DNA of 27,435 bases from Palsa-147 sp049279675 (lineage in GTDB: Bacteria; Acidobacteriota; Terriglobia; Acidiferrales; UBA7541): contig JBAPOP010000147.1 of assembly GCA_049279675.1 (NCBI GenBank), positions 1 to 27,435 of the forward strand. Direction: 5' to 3'. The position numbers and the translations under genes were made by a program. Shown here piece by piece: positions 8,596 to 17,211 of this stretch (position 1 is its first letter; each line of letters starts with the position of its first letter). Under the pieces are notes generated by a model. It was not told the DNA's origin and searched no databases. It saw only the letters and a program-made list of their open reading frames with translations.

Positions 8596-11500
8596 ATGCT
8601 CGATCCGGGCACCAAACTTGGTCCATATAAAATTGTCGACGCACTTGGCGCGGGCGGTATGGGCGAGGTGTATCGAGCTCGGGACACGCGCCTGGAGCGC
8701 GATGTTGCGCTAAAGATACTGCCTGCGGCGCTCTCCGCTGACAGCGAGGCATTTCACCGTTTCGAGCGGGAAGCGCGCTCTGCATCAGCCCTCAATCACC
8801 CTAACATCGTCACCATCTACGAACTCGGTCAGGACGGTTCCACCCACTACATCGCGATGGAGCTGATAGACGGTAAGACGTTGCGCGAGATGCTTGCCGT
8901 TGGTGCGCTGCCCATACGAAACGCTCTTGAAATTGCGGCGCAGGTTGCCGAGGGGCTTGCTACGGCGCACGAAGCAGGCATCACGCACAGGGACATAAAG
9001 CCCGCGAACTTGATGGTCTCTCGCAACGGATTGGTTAAGATCCTCGACTTTGGCCTAGCGAAGTTCGTCCCACCCTGCGAAGAGCTTTCGGAAACACGCA
9101 CGATGTCCGCGTGGCAGTCTCGACCGGGCGTGTTCCTAGGAACGGTGCAATACATGTCACCGGAGCAGGCTAGTTGCGATGAACTGGATTTCCGGTCAGA
9201 CCAGTTCTCGTTTGGCTTAGTTCTCTACGAGATGGTGACTGGAAAGCGGGCATTTCGAAGAAGCACAGCAGCGGAGACAATGGTGGCCATCCTTCGGGAA
9301 CAAATGGAACCAATCGGAGCGCAAACTCCGGATGCTCCCGCTCCGCTGTGTTGGGCTATCGAGAGGTGCCTGGCAAAACAGCCCGATAAACGCTACGTCT
9401 CCACCCGAGACCTGGCACGTGAACTTGTAGCTATACGCGACCGATTCTCTGAAAAACCGATCGGGCACCAAGTAGAGTACCGGCCGACCAATATTCCTAT
9501 GCAGCGGACCGGGTTTGTGGGACGCGAAAGGGAGGTAGCTGCCGCCAAAGATCTCCTGCTGCGTCAGGACGTACGCCTAGTCACGGTTACAGGTCCAGGC
9601 GGGATCGGAAAAACGCGCCTCGCTGTTCAAGTAGCAAGTGTCCTCGTCGAAAATTTTCCAGGGGGCGCGTATTTTGTCCCCCTCGCTGCCATAAGCGATC
9701 CCGCATTGATCCCTTCCATGATCATTCAAACCTTGGGGATTCGGGAGGCGGGTGGTCAATCGCCGTTAGAAATACTCAAGAAGCATTTGCTGGATTCTTT
9801 GCGGGCGCCAATGCTGCTCCTGCTCGACAACTTCGAGCACGTGATAGCGGCTGCGCCTGTCCTGGCAGAACTCCTCGCGACGGGTCCCCACCTCAAAATT
9901 CTGGTAACCAGCCGTGCAGCGCTACACGTGTACGGCGAACATGAATTTCCAGTTCCGCCCCTTGCGCTACCGGATTCGCGATCCATGCATTCGCTCAAGG
10001 TCCTTTCTAATTACCCTGCGGTCGCGCTGTTCGTACAACGCGCCGCAGCTGTCAAACCGGACTTTGTTCTGAACAGCGAAAACGCTCCCGCCGTCACCGA
10101 AATCTGTGCTCAGTTGGATGGTCTGCCTCTCGCGATCGAGCTTGCAGCTGCTCGAATCAAAGTTCTTTCGCTCTCTTCCATTTGCACACGCCTCGCGAGC
10201 CGCATGCAGCTATTAACGGGCGGCGCGCGAGATCTGCCGCAGCGCCAGCAAACCCTTCGCTCTGCAATTGATTGGAGCTACGATCTGCTAACTCCCGCAG
10301 AGCAGAAGCTTTTCCGAAGATTGTCGGTGTTCGTAAGAGGATGCACCCTTGAGGGCGTAGAAGCTGTGTGCGACACCAAAGGCGATCTTGATTTGGATTT
10401 GCTCGACGGTATGGCTTCCATGGTGGACAAGAGCCTGCTGCAGCAGATCGAGCAACCGAACGGCGAATCACGCTTCATGATGCTGGAAACGATTCGCGAA
10501 TACGGGCGGGAAAAACTGGAGGCAAGCGGTGAGCAGGTTTCAACGAAGCGCGCCCATGCCGCCTACTGTTTGGTATTGGCGGAAGAAGTGGGCACCGGCC
10601 AGAGCGCCGCGGAAGGATCCGAATGGCTGGAACGCTTCACGTTGGACCATGACAATTTTCGCGCGGCCCTTGAGTGGCTGACGGCAACCGGAGATGCGGA
10701 GTGGGGGCTGCGTCTCGGCGCAGCCCTGTTTCGCTTCTGGGAGACACGGGAGTATCTCGCCGAAGGCAGGGACACTCTGGGCAAGCTATTGAAGATCCCA
10801 GCCGCTGCAGCTCGGACGAAGCTGCGTTCGCGCGCTCTTTTTTCCGCGGGCGTGCTCGCAATCGAGCTGGGGGATTACACCTCGGGCAATGGGTTGGTCA
10901 GCGAAAGCCTCGCAATTGCGCGTGAGCTGCACGACAACCAAGGCGCCGCCGTTTCAGTAAACGCGCTCGCTGTCCTTGCCCGGGATCAGGGCGACCTCGA
11001 ACTGGCGCACTCGAGATTCGAAGAAAGCCTGCTGCTTTGGAGAGAATTGGGTGACCAGAAGGCCGTCGCTCGTTCGCTCAGCAACCTCGCGAGTGTCGTC
11101 AAGCTTCAGGGTGACTATCCCCGCGCGTACTCTTTATACGCCGAGTGTCTCTCAATCTTCCGGGAACTCGGGGATCGCACGGGCGTGGCGTGGTCGCTAA
11201 ATTCTCAGGGCGATGTCGCCCGCGAGCAGAGTGACTTCGCAGCCGCCCAAACGTTGTATGAGAAGAGCCTGGCAATTTTTCACGAACTCAATGATCGCTG
11301 GGGCATCGCCGGCTCACTCTCTGATCTCGGAAATATCGCCAGAGAACAGGGCGATTGCCTCACTGCGCACGCTTTCTATCGCGAAAGCCTGAAAATTTTC
11401 CAGGAACTCGAACACAAACGCGGAATCGCTCGCCTTTTGGAGGGCTTCGCTTGCTCGGCTGCAGCTCAATTGCATGCAGAACGTTCGCTGCGGCTGGCCG

Positions 11501-11703
11501 GCGCAGCTGCCGCCCTTCGCCAAAATATTGGCACTTCGCTCACGCACTCGGAGCAGGCCAAGCTCGAAGCCATTCTGGATCCAGTGCGCCAGTCATTAAC
11601 CAACACCGTGGGCACGACGGCTTGGTTGGATGGTTGGGCCATGCCCGTCGAGAAAGCTATCGAGGAGGTGATGATGCTCGATGTAGCATCTTCCTCATGT
11701 TAG
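8596..11703 (+). CDS. Ser/Thr protein kinase fused to a STAND (NB-ARC-like) ATPase and C-terminal TPR repeats
   Basis: A 1035-residue cytoplasmic signalling protein with no transmembrane segment. The PknB-type kinase domain (about 1-275) has the glycine loop GAGGMGEVYRA (18-28), Lys40 (VALKIL), catalytic HRDIKPANL with Asp133, DFG with Asp151 and the GTVQYMSPEQ activation segment, so it looks active. The STAND module starts at about 305 (GFVGREREV), with P-loop GPGGIGKT (333-340), Walker B LLLLDNFEH (Asp411), LVTSR and the winged-helix part FRRLSVFVRGCTLEGVEAVC. Residues about 740-955 are five or more 40-residue TPR units (LGD..GIA.SL..LG..AREQGD...A...Y.ESL.IF.EL). STAND proteins act as ligand-triggered switches and the TPR array is the likely sensor. 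I infer that ATPase state controls kinase output. Substrate and signal are unknown, and neighbours give no clear target. Confidence 0.93.
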   Translation: MLDPGTKLGPYKIVDALGAGGMGEVYRARDTRLERDVALKILPAALSADSEAFHRFEREARSASALNHPNIVTIYELGQDGSTHYIAMELIDGKTLREMLAVGALPIRNALEIAAQVAEGLATAHEAGITHRDIKPANLMVSRNGLVKILDFGLAKFVPPCEELSETRTMSAWQSRPGVFLGTVQYMSPEQASCDELDFRSDQFSFGLVLYEMVTGKRAFRRSTAAETMVAILREQMEPIGAQTPDAPAPLCWAIERCLAKQPDKRYVSTRDLARELVAIRDRFSEKPIGHQVEYRPTNIPMQRTGFVGREREVAAAKDLLLRQDVRLVTVTGPGGIGKTRLAVQVASVLVENFPGGAYFVPLAAISDPALIPSMIIQTLGIREAGGQSPLEILKKHLLDSLRAPMLLLLDNFEHVIAAAPVLAELLATGPHLKILVTSRAALHVYGEHEFPVPPLALPDSRSMHSLKVLSNYPAVALFVQRAAAVKPDFVLNSENAPAVTEICAQLDGLPLAIELAAARIKVLSLSSICTRLASRMQLLTGGARDLPQRQQTLRSAIDWSYDLLTPAEQKLFRRLSVFVRGCTLEGVEAVCDTKGDLDLDLLDGMASMVDKSLLQQIEQPNGESRFMMLETIREYGREKLEASGEQVSTKRAHAAYCLVLAEEVGTGQSAAEGSEWLERFTLDHDNFRAALEWLTATGDAEWGLRLGAALFRFWETREYLAEGRDTLGKLLKIPAAAARTKLRSRALFSAGVLAIELGDYTSGNGLVSESLAIARELHDNQGAAVSVNALAVLARDQGDLELAHSRFEESLLLWRELGDQKAVARSLSNLASVVKLQGDYPRAYSLYAECLSIFRELGDRTGVAWSLNSQGDVAREQSDFAAAQTLYEKSLAIFHELNDRWGIAGSLSDLGNIAREQGDCLTAHAFYRESLKIFQELEHKRGIARLLEGFACSAAAQLHAERSLRLAGAAAALRQNIGTSLTHSEQAKLEAILDPVRQSLTNTVGTTAWLDGWAMPVEKAIEEVMMLDVASSSC

Positions 11704-11780
11704 CTCCCGAGAGCGTTAACTCAGGCGTAGTGACGCCGGCGCGGTCGAGATGCGAATGCTCTAGAAGATTCCGTCCGCGC

Positions 11781-12053
11781 TTACTCCGCGGTTGATGGGT
11801 CGATGAGCCGGCGCACAGCCGAGACGCGGTTGCACGGAAGGCCTACGCGCCTCGCGTGCTCTTGAACGGTAGCCTCGTCCGGTGCGAGGTAGACACAGTA
11901 GACCTTGTCGCCGGTTACATAACTATGGAGCCACTGGATTTCGGATCCCATGCCTTTCAAGACTTTAACCGACTTTTGCGAGATTTCCCGCAATTGCGCG
12001 TCGGTTAAATTCCCGGCTCCCGGCACTTCTCGTTCGATTACGAACTTCGGCAT
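11781..12053 (-). CDS. DUF4242 (SCO4226-like nickel-binding) small protein
   Basis: A 90-residue protein with the DUF4242 pattern: MPKFVIEREVPGAG at the start, SEIQWLHSYVTGDKVYCVY in the middle, and EHARRVGLP followed by a final IDP. The family has a ferredoxin-like fold, and the Streptomyces coelicolor member SCO4226 binds nickel; its biological role is poorly known. I chose ATG 12053 because GGGGGA lies upstream and family members begin MPKF or MP.Y; the frame is open to 12140 but that extension is atypical. It is divergent from the OsmC gene with a 166-base shared upstream region, so the two may be co-regulated. Confidence 0.82.
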   Translation of the reverse strand: MPKFVIEREVPGAGNLTDAQLREISQKSVKVLKGMGSEIQWLHSYVTGDKVYCVYLAPDEATVQEHARRVGLPCNRVSAVRRLIDPSTAE

Positions 12054-12219
12054 GAGCAATCCCCCGTAAGCAGGTTGATGAGCAACAAGACGAGCGACGT
12101 GATGCGCACAGATGCTAGCATGCAGACCAAGCACCTTCAAGACGCCTCGGCCGAGAGTGCTTTCGAATCAGCGACGAATCACCAATAATATAAAGCCAAC
12201 AACAAAGGACGAGGTTGCC

Positions 12220-12726
12220 ATGGATCTTCGATCGCTTCAAAAGCCCTTGAAAGACCAATACCGCGCCGACCCAAACGCCTCGAAAATCACAATCCGTGCA
12301 AAAGGCGGACAGACTGATGTTCCGGTGTCATGCTCGGTCGACATCGGCCGGGCCATCTATCAGGCGGAGGCCCACCAGGGCGTCGGAGGCGCCGGTTCCG
12401 GGGCTTGTTCTGGCGACCTTTTACTCGGGGCTCTGGCGGCCTGCGCGCAAATTACCTGTCAGATGGTCGCCGCCGCTATGGAGATACCCATTGAACGCAT
12501 TGAGGTCGCTGTGGAAGGAGACTTGGATCTCCGGGGTACCCTGGGCATTTCAAAAGACGTGCCCGTAGGCTTTGAGAGCATTCATCTCAATTTTGATATT
12601 GCTGCGCCGAAGGCGACGCCCGAACAGATGCGCGGATTGCGAGAGAAGACAGAGCAGTATTGCGTGGTGATGCAGACCTTGGCGCGGCCGCCAAAGCTGC
12701 AAACCAACTGGGCTAATCACGAATAA
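12220..12726 (+). CDS. OsmC family peroxiredoxin-like protein
   Basis: A 168-residue cytoplasmic protein of the OsmC/Ohr superfamily, which reduces organic hydroperoxides by a cysteine pair. The expected two cysteines are Cys75 in ALAACAQIT and Cys148 in EQYCVVMQTL. The glycine-rich GVGGAGSGACSGDLLLGA precedes the first, and extra cysteines are at 38, 63 and 80. ATG 12220 is preceded by AAAGGACGAGG at good spacing; upstream in-frame codons to 12112 are not family-like. It might equally act on other thiol substrates, since many OsmC-type proteins are untested. It stands alone on the plus strand. Confidence 0.87.
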   Translation: MDLRSLQKPLKDQYRADPNASKITIRAKGGQTDVPVSCSVDIGRAIYQAEAHQGVGGAGSGACSGDLLLGALAACAQITCQMVAAAMEIPIERIEVAVEGDLDLRGTLGISKDVPVGFESIHLNFDIAAPKATPEQMRGLREKTEQYCVVMQTLARPPKLQTNWANHE

Positions 12727-12919
12727 GCTCATGACCACTATCGTATTGTGAACGGGTCAAATTCTGAGGGATTGGGACAACCATGCTGAACGAAGCGACG
12801 ATTACCGGCGCCTGCGTATCGCTCAACTTTGGTTGACGCGGTAGTTTAGAATGCCCAGCGCCACGAGATCGAACACGGAGAGGACATTTCCGTTACCGTC
12901 CTCACGTTAGGAGCGATTC

Positions 12920-13846
12920 ATGAATCGCGCTTTGAATATTCTGCTGGCCCTAACTGTCTTCGGATCACTATTTCAATCCACCGCATCCTTATCAAGAGTT
13001 TACGCACAGGCCAAAGACGAGACGATCGCCTCGCGCACTGCAGAGGTCGATGGCGCCAAGCTGCATTACCTGACCGCCGGCCACGGCACGCCCTTGATTT
13101 TGCTACATGGATATGCAGAGACGTCGCTGATGTGGAAGCCGATCATTCCGCTCCTCGCCGAGCGCTTCACCGTCATCGCACCAGACCTGCCCGGCATCGG
13201 AGACTCGGACATTCCAGCCGACGGTCTCGATATGAAGAATGCCGCGATCCGCATTCATGATCTCGCCAAATCGCTAGGAGTGCAGAAAGCTGAAGTCGTG
13301 GGGCACGACATCGGCCTGATGGTGGCGTACGCTTACGCTGCGCAATTTCCGGCGGAAGTGACGAAACTCGTCCTGATGGATGCGTTCCTTCCCGGCGTGA
13401 CTGGATGGGAGGCCGTTTATAACAATCCCAACATATGGCATTTCCGTTTCAACGGGCCGACTCCTGAAGCCCTGGTGCAAGGCCGCGAACGCATTTACTT
13501 CGATTATTTCTGGAATGACTTCGCGGCCGACAGGAATCATTCGATTCCGGAAGCGGCTCGCCAAGCCTACGCGGCAGCTTACGCACGGCCGGGACGCATG
13601 CATGCTGGATGGGCCTATTTCGTATCATTCTTGCAAGCCGCCAAGGATTTCGCTCAGCTCTCTCAGACTAAGCTAACCATGCCATTGCTAACTATCGGCG
13701 GCGACAAATCCTTGGGAGAAGCGCTCGGGCAACAAGCCAATCTGGTTGCGACAAACGTCACCGTCGTGGTGCTGAAGGACACCGGCCACTGGGTGCTCGA
13801 GGAGCGCCCGAAGGAAACCACCGAAGCATTGCAGAAGTTCCTCTGA
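12920..13846 (+). CDS. Exported alpha/beta hydrolase with aspartate nucleophile (epoxide hydrolase / dehalogenase-like)
   Basis: A 308-residue protein with a signal peptide (hydrophobic core about 6-24, AQ at 29-30), predicted to be periplasmic. The alpha/beta-hydrolase fold is shown by LILLHGYAETSLMW, VIAPDLPGIGDSD and the nucleophile elbow VGHDIG. The elbow carries Asp130 where lipases and esterases have Ser. Asp nucleophiles are known in soluble epoxide hydrolases and haloalkane or haloacetate dehalogenases. Asp262 (IGGDKS) and His290 (DTGHWVLEERP) complete the triad. Tyr residues in YFDYFW and GWAYF could act in the cap domain, which favours epoxide hydrolase, but HGxP is HGYA here. AGGAG precedes the ATG by six bases. 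No partner gene indicates the substrate. Confidence 0.88.
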   Translation: MNRALNILLALTVFGSLFQSTASLSRVYAQAKDETIASRTAEVDGAKLHYLTAGHGTPLILLHGYAETSLMWKPIIPLLAERFTVIAPDLPGIGDSDIPADGLDMKNAAIRIHDLAKSLGVQKAEVVGHDIGLMVAYAYAAQFPAEVTKLVLMDAFLPGVTGWEAVYNNPNIWHFRFNGPTPEALVQGRERIYFDYFWNDFAADRNHSIPEAARQAYAAAYARPGRMHAGWAYFVSFLQAAKDFAQLSQTKLTMPLLTIGGDKSLGEALGQQANLVATNVTVVVLKDTGHWVLEERPKETTEALQKFL

Positions 13847-14012
13847 CGTTCATTGGAGTGGCGCTCCTGCGCGTTCGCGTGTCTGACTGCAGACTGTGAA
13901 TCGTCGAAACGAATGGGTTGCTTCACGTTCATCCGATCCGTGTCGTGAGTCGGCTGAAAAACTACTGTCAAGAGTGCGGTGTTCACGCTCAACACGCTAT
14001 CAAAAAGCCGTC

Positions 14013-14558
14013 CTATTCGTGTCGCAGCGCGGACATTGGGTCGACGCCTATCGCGCGGCGGGCGGGGATGTAGCACGCCGCGAGCGCAACGGCGGCAAAT
14101 ATTGCGGCGACTCCTGCAAACGTTGTGAAATCGGTTGGCGCGACGCCGTAAAGCAGCCCCGCCACCGCGCGGCCCATTCCGATGGCAAGCGGCAATCCCA
14201 GCGCCAAACCGATTAGTGCGAGCAGCATTCCCTGGCCGACGACCAGTCGAAGAATTTCTCTCCGTCCAGCTCCGAGAGCCATGCGAATGCCGATTTCGTG
14301 AGCGCGTTCACTGACGTCGTAGGCGATTACACCGAAGAGGCCCATCGCGGCCAGCACAAGCGCGAAGCCCGCAAACGCGGGAATTAGGCTGCCACCAAAC
14401 TCTTGGGGTAAGACGGAAATCGAACGCCAGTCGTCCATGGTCATGACGTTGAAGACCGGCAGATCGCTGTCCAGCGCGGCAACTTGCTCGCGAACGCCAG
14501 CGCAAAAGCCCCTTCCGTATTTCGAAAGTGATCGCAGATTTAGAATCAGCGGTGAAGC
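14013..14558 (-). pseudogene. C-terminal remnant of an FtsX-type permease (ADOP/MacB-like)
   Basis: The frame encodes only the last membrane domain of a macrolide-export-type permease: three hydrophobic segments, SERAHEIGIRMALGAGRREIL and the tail IPARRAIGVDPMSALRHE. Homology in the same frame continues upstream of the only ATG (14444) as VREQVAALDSDLPVFNVMT, typical linker sequence before this domain, up to about 14513. It then becomes unrelated sequence and reaches a stop at 14559-14561. Intact members are 400-800 residues, so at least two thirds are missing. The tail resembles acidobacterial duplicated orphan permeases more than its two upstream neighbours. It is probably a deletion remnant, although a short membrane protein from ATG 14444 cannot be excluded. 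Confidence 0.75.
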
Positions 14559-14568
14559 TTAGGGAACT

Positions 14569-15834
14569 TTACTCGTATCGCAGGCAATCGATGGGGTCGA
14601 GCTTGGCCGCCACGCTTGCGGGATAGTAGCCGAAGAACAATCCCACGCCGACAGAGATCGCGAAACCAATCGACACCCACAGATACGACAGCGTGGCGGG
14701 AATCGAAGGCACGAGAGTGCGCACCAATGTGGATACGCCGGAACCGATCAAGATTCCGATCGTGCCCCCGACGAGCGTGAGTACCACCGCTTCCAGCAGG
14801 AATTGCAATCGTATATCCGCGCGGCGAGCGCCGATGGCCTTGCGCACTCCGATTTCCTGTGTGCGCTCCGTCACGGAGATCAGCATAATGTTCATCACGC
14901 CGATGCCGCCCACTAGCAATCCTATTGAACTGATGACGGTCGTAAGGATCACCAGCGCGCCGGTGAGCTGATTCCACAAGTTGCTAAGAAAATCCGGCGA
15001 ACTCAATTCGAAATCATCGTCCTTCTCGGGAGGAAGCCGGCGCAGGCGGCGCATCGCCTGAATCACCTCGCCTTGCGCCAGTTCGATGTTCACATGTTCA
15101 GGGACTGTGAATATGATCACCAGCTCTTTGTCCTCCGGGTAGTGCTTCTTGAAATTGCTCAGCGGGATGATGGCGAAGATGTCCACTCCCGGGCCGAGGA
15201 ACAAGCCCTGGTCGTGCTCGAAGACGCCGATGACCTCGTATTCGCTACTGTTAATCCGCACCGTCTTGCCGACAGCGTCTGTGTTCGGGAATAGCGATTC
15301 GCTGATGGCCGCACCGAGCACAACGACAGGACGCGCGTGCTCCTCGTCGAAGGTACTGATGAAACGGCCTCGCGCGACTGTAAACAACGGAATCGCTTCC
15401 GCATACGCCGGCTCGGCGCCGCGCACGATGACTTTCTCGACGCTGCGATCCCCACTCGTAATCAGATTGCTGTCCCCAAAGAAAAATCCGCGCGTGCCAA
15501 CAGTGCTCACGTTCTGCACGTCAGGAGCGGCTTGGCCGATGAAGTCGGCGTAAGTGTATTCAAAATATCGGCGCGTGCGGATGCGCTCCGGCAAGTGCGC
15601 GGGATCAACGGCTGGCGGAAATCGCGTGAGAAAATAAGTGCGCGAGCCGAGCGATTCCACCTTGTCTTGCACAAATTTGTTCAGTCCTTGAATGATCGCC
15701 GCCATGGAAATCACCGAGGACACTCCGATCACGATTCCGAGAACAGTCAGTGCGGAGCGCACCTTGGACGAGCGCAACGTCTGCATTGCGGCAATGAAAT
15801 TTTCACGGGTTTGAGCGAGCGTCATGAATGCCAT
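14569..15834 (-). CDS. MacB/FtsX-type ABC transporter permease (second of coupled pair)
   Basis: A 421-residue permease with one N-terminal transmembrane helix (SALTVLGIVIGVSSVISM), a periplasmic MacB core domain of about 220 residues, and three C-terminal helices. The helices contain LLVGGIGVMNIMLISVTERTQEIGVRKAIGAR and end near ASVAAKLDPIDCLRYE. In characterised systems such MacB-type proteins use ATP hydrolysis on a separate or fused ATPase to drive periplasmic mechanotransmission or lipoprotein and peptide export. The start ATG at 15834 overlaps the stop of the upstream permease (TGATG). The frame is open to 16239, but that part is the shadow of the upstream gene's C-terminus. No ATPase is fused or adjacent. 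Confidence 0.9.
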   Translation of the reverse strand: MAFMTLAQTRENFIAAMQTLRSSKVRSALTVLGIVIGVSSVISMAAIIQGLNKFVQDKVESLGSRTYFLTRFPPAVDPAHLPERIRTRRYFEYTYADFIGQAAPDVQNVSTVGTRGFFFGDSNLITSGDRSVEKVIVRGAEPAYAEAIPLFTVARGRFISTFDEEHARPVVVLGAAISESLFPNTDAVGKTVRINSSEYEVIGVFEHDQGLFLGPGVDIFAIIPLSNFKKHYPEDKELVIIFTVPEHVNIELAQGEVIQAMRRLRRLPPEKDDDFELSSPDFLSNLWNQLTGALVILTTVISSIGLLVGGIGVMNIMLISVTERTQEIGVRKAIGARRADIRLQFLLEAVVLTLVGGTIGILIGSGVSTLVRTLVPSIPATLSYLWVSIGFAISVGVGLFFGYYPASVAAKLDPIDCLRYE

Positions 15835-17054
15835 CAGTCGGACCTCAACGCGACGACCGGGTCCAGTTGCGACGCGCGAAATGCCGGATAGATGCCAAAG
15901 AACAGTCCGACCGCGGAACTGAGGATCACTCCCAACACGGCCACCCAAATCTTCACCGAGGCAGGGAACGGCGTATACGTTCGCAAGGCCAGCGCTACCA
16001 GGAAACCCAGCGTGACTCCGGCAAACCCGCCGGAAATACATTGCATGACGCTTTCCACTATGAATTGGCGCAGGATGTCGCGCTTGGTCGCGCCCACCGC
16101 GCGCCGGACGCCAATCTCTCTCCGTCGAAGGCTCACACTCACCAGCATGACGTTCATGATCACGATCCCGCCAATCACCACCGAAATCGCGCTCACCATG
16201 ATGAACACACCGAAAAACGCGGAGCTGATGCTGCGCCACAAGGCCATGTAGCTTTCCTTGGTGCCGATAAAAAAATCATCGTCCATATTTCCCATGAGAT
16301 GGCGGCGCGATCGCAAAATCAGATGTGCCTGATCCTGCGCGATTTCGAAGTTCGGTGTGCTCGTCTTGACGTTGATCGTGATGCTGAAATTCACGCCCTG
16401 ACTGCGAAGGTAAACAGGGAGCGAAACGATGACGAAGTTATCCTGATCCTGGCCGAGGACGCTGCCAATCTTTTCCATGACCCCTATCACCCGGAATTCA
16501 TCGTTGCCGACACGAACGGTCCTCCCGATCGGGTCCATCCCGAGAAATAGCTCGCGGACGAGCGTATCGCCGATCAAGCACACGCTTGTCTTGTGTTCGG
16601 CTTCGGATGGAGTGAAGTAGCGGCCAGCCGCGACCGTTCGCGAATCAATATCCGCCATGTTCGCCGTATAGCCATAGAAGTTTACGTCCTGCAGCTCTTT
16701 GTCGCCCGAGCGCGCACGAACGCTGGCGGCGGCCGTAGCGCCAACTTCATTGCAGGCGGTGCAACGATCGGCAACGGCCTCCATATCCTCAATTTCAATT
16801 TTCCTGTACTTCAGCGACTTGATAATGATGTTGAAGTCCGTCACCGCGAATGGCGTGCGCGCGATTTGGAAGACGTTCGTGCCCAGGTTGGCGATTTTCT
16901 GCTCAACATAAAGGTTGGCGCCCTGCACGATGGTCATCACGGTTATGAGCGTGGCTACGCCCATCGTCAGCCCCAGCATTGTGAGCGAAGCCCGGAGCTT
17001 GTGGCCCCGGAGGGCGCTGATGCACTGCGCAAGATTGTCGCTAAGACCGAGCAT
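15834..17054 (-). CDS. MacB/FtsX-type ABC transporter permease (first of coupled pair)
   Basis: A 406-residue permease with the same architecture as the next gene: N-terminal helix (SLTMLGLTMGVATLITVMTI), MacB-type periplasmic domain, then three helices containing VIGGIVIMNVMLVSVSLRRREIGVRRAVGATKRDIL and ending in FRASQLDPVVALRSD. The periplasmic domain has an unusual CTAC motif (DRCTACNE, about residues 97-100). It is followed by its partner permease with a one-base stop/start overlap, so the pair probably forms a heterodimer. No convincing Shine-Dalgarno is next to ATG 17054 (a GGAG lies about 20 bases upstream), so the start is less certain. No ATPase gene precedes it. Confidence 0.88.
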   Translation of the reverse strand: MLGLSDNLAQCISALRGHKLRASLTMLGLTMGVATLITVMTIVQGANLYVEQKIANLGTNVFQIARTPFAVTDFNIIIKSLKYRKIEIEDMEAVADRCTACNEVGATAAASVRARSGDKELQDVNFYGYTANMADIDSRTVAAGRYFTPSEAEHKTSVCLIGDTLVRELFLGMDPIGRTVRVGNDEFRVIGVMEKIGSVLGQDQDNFVIVSLPVYLRSQGVNFSITINVKTSTPNFEIAQDQAHLILRSRRHLMGNMDDDFFIGTKESYMALWRSISSAFFGVFIMVSAISVVIGGIVIMNVMLVSVSLRRREIGVRRAVGATKRDILRQFIVESVMQCISGGFAGVTLGFLVALALRTYTPFPASVKIWVAVLGVILSSAVGLFFGIYPAFRASQLDPVVALRSD

Positions 17055-17211
17055 GTCGATAGGGAAGGTTTCTCCGGTAACATTATCAAAATTCGGCGAA
17101 AGATGAAGCGTTCACTTGCTGAAGGTGCTGCAGCAATTCTTACGAGAATGCGAAGCAAGGACGAGCGAGATTACACGGAGATTGTATTGACCGAAGATCG
17201 AATAGCTGGAT

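Noticed and set aside
12162..12169. TTCGAATC, resembling a tRNA T-loop
   Set aside because: The flanking bases do not form a T-stem, and no acceptor, D or anticodon arms fit around it.
12833..12852. TTGACG and TAGAAT upstream of the alpha/beta hydrolase
   Set aside because: Spacing is 8 bases, so it cannot be a standard promoter; no better -35 is evident.
13881..13894. GTCTG/CAGAC hairpin after the alpha/beta hydrolase gene
   Set aside because: Only 5 bp with no T-run; too weak to call a terminator.
15835..16239. 135-residue N-terminal extension of the second MacB-type permease
   Set aside because: It is the other-frame shadow of the upstream permease; the TGATG overlap at 15832-15836 gives the natural start.
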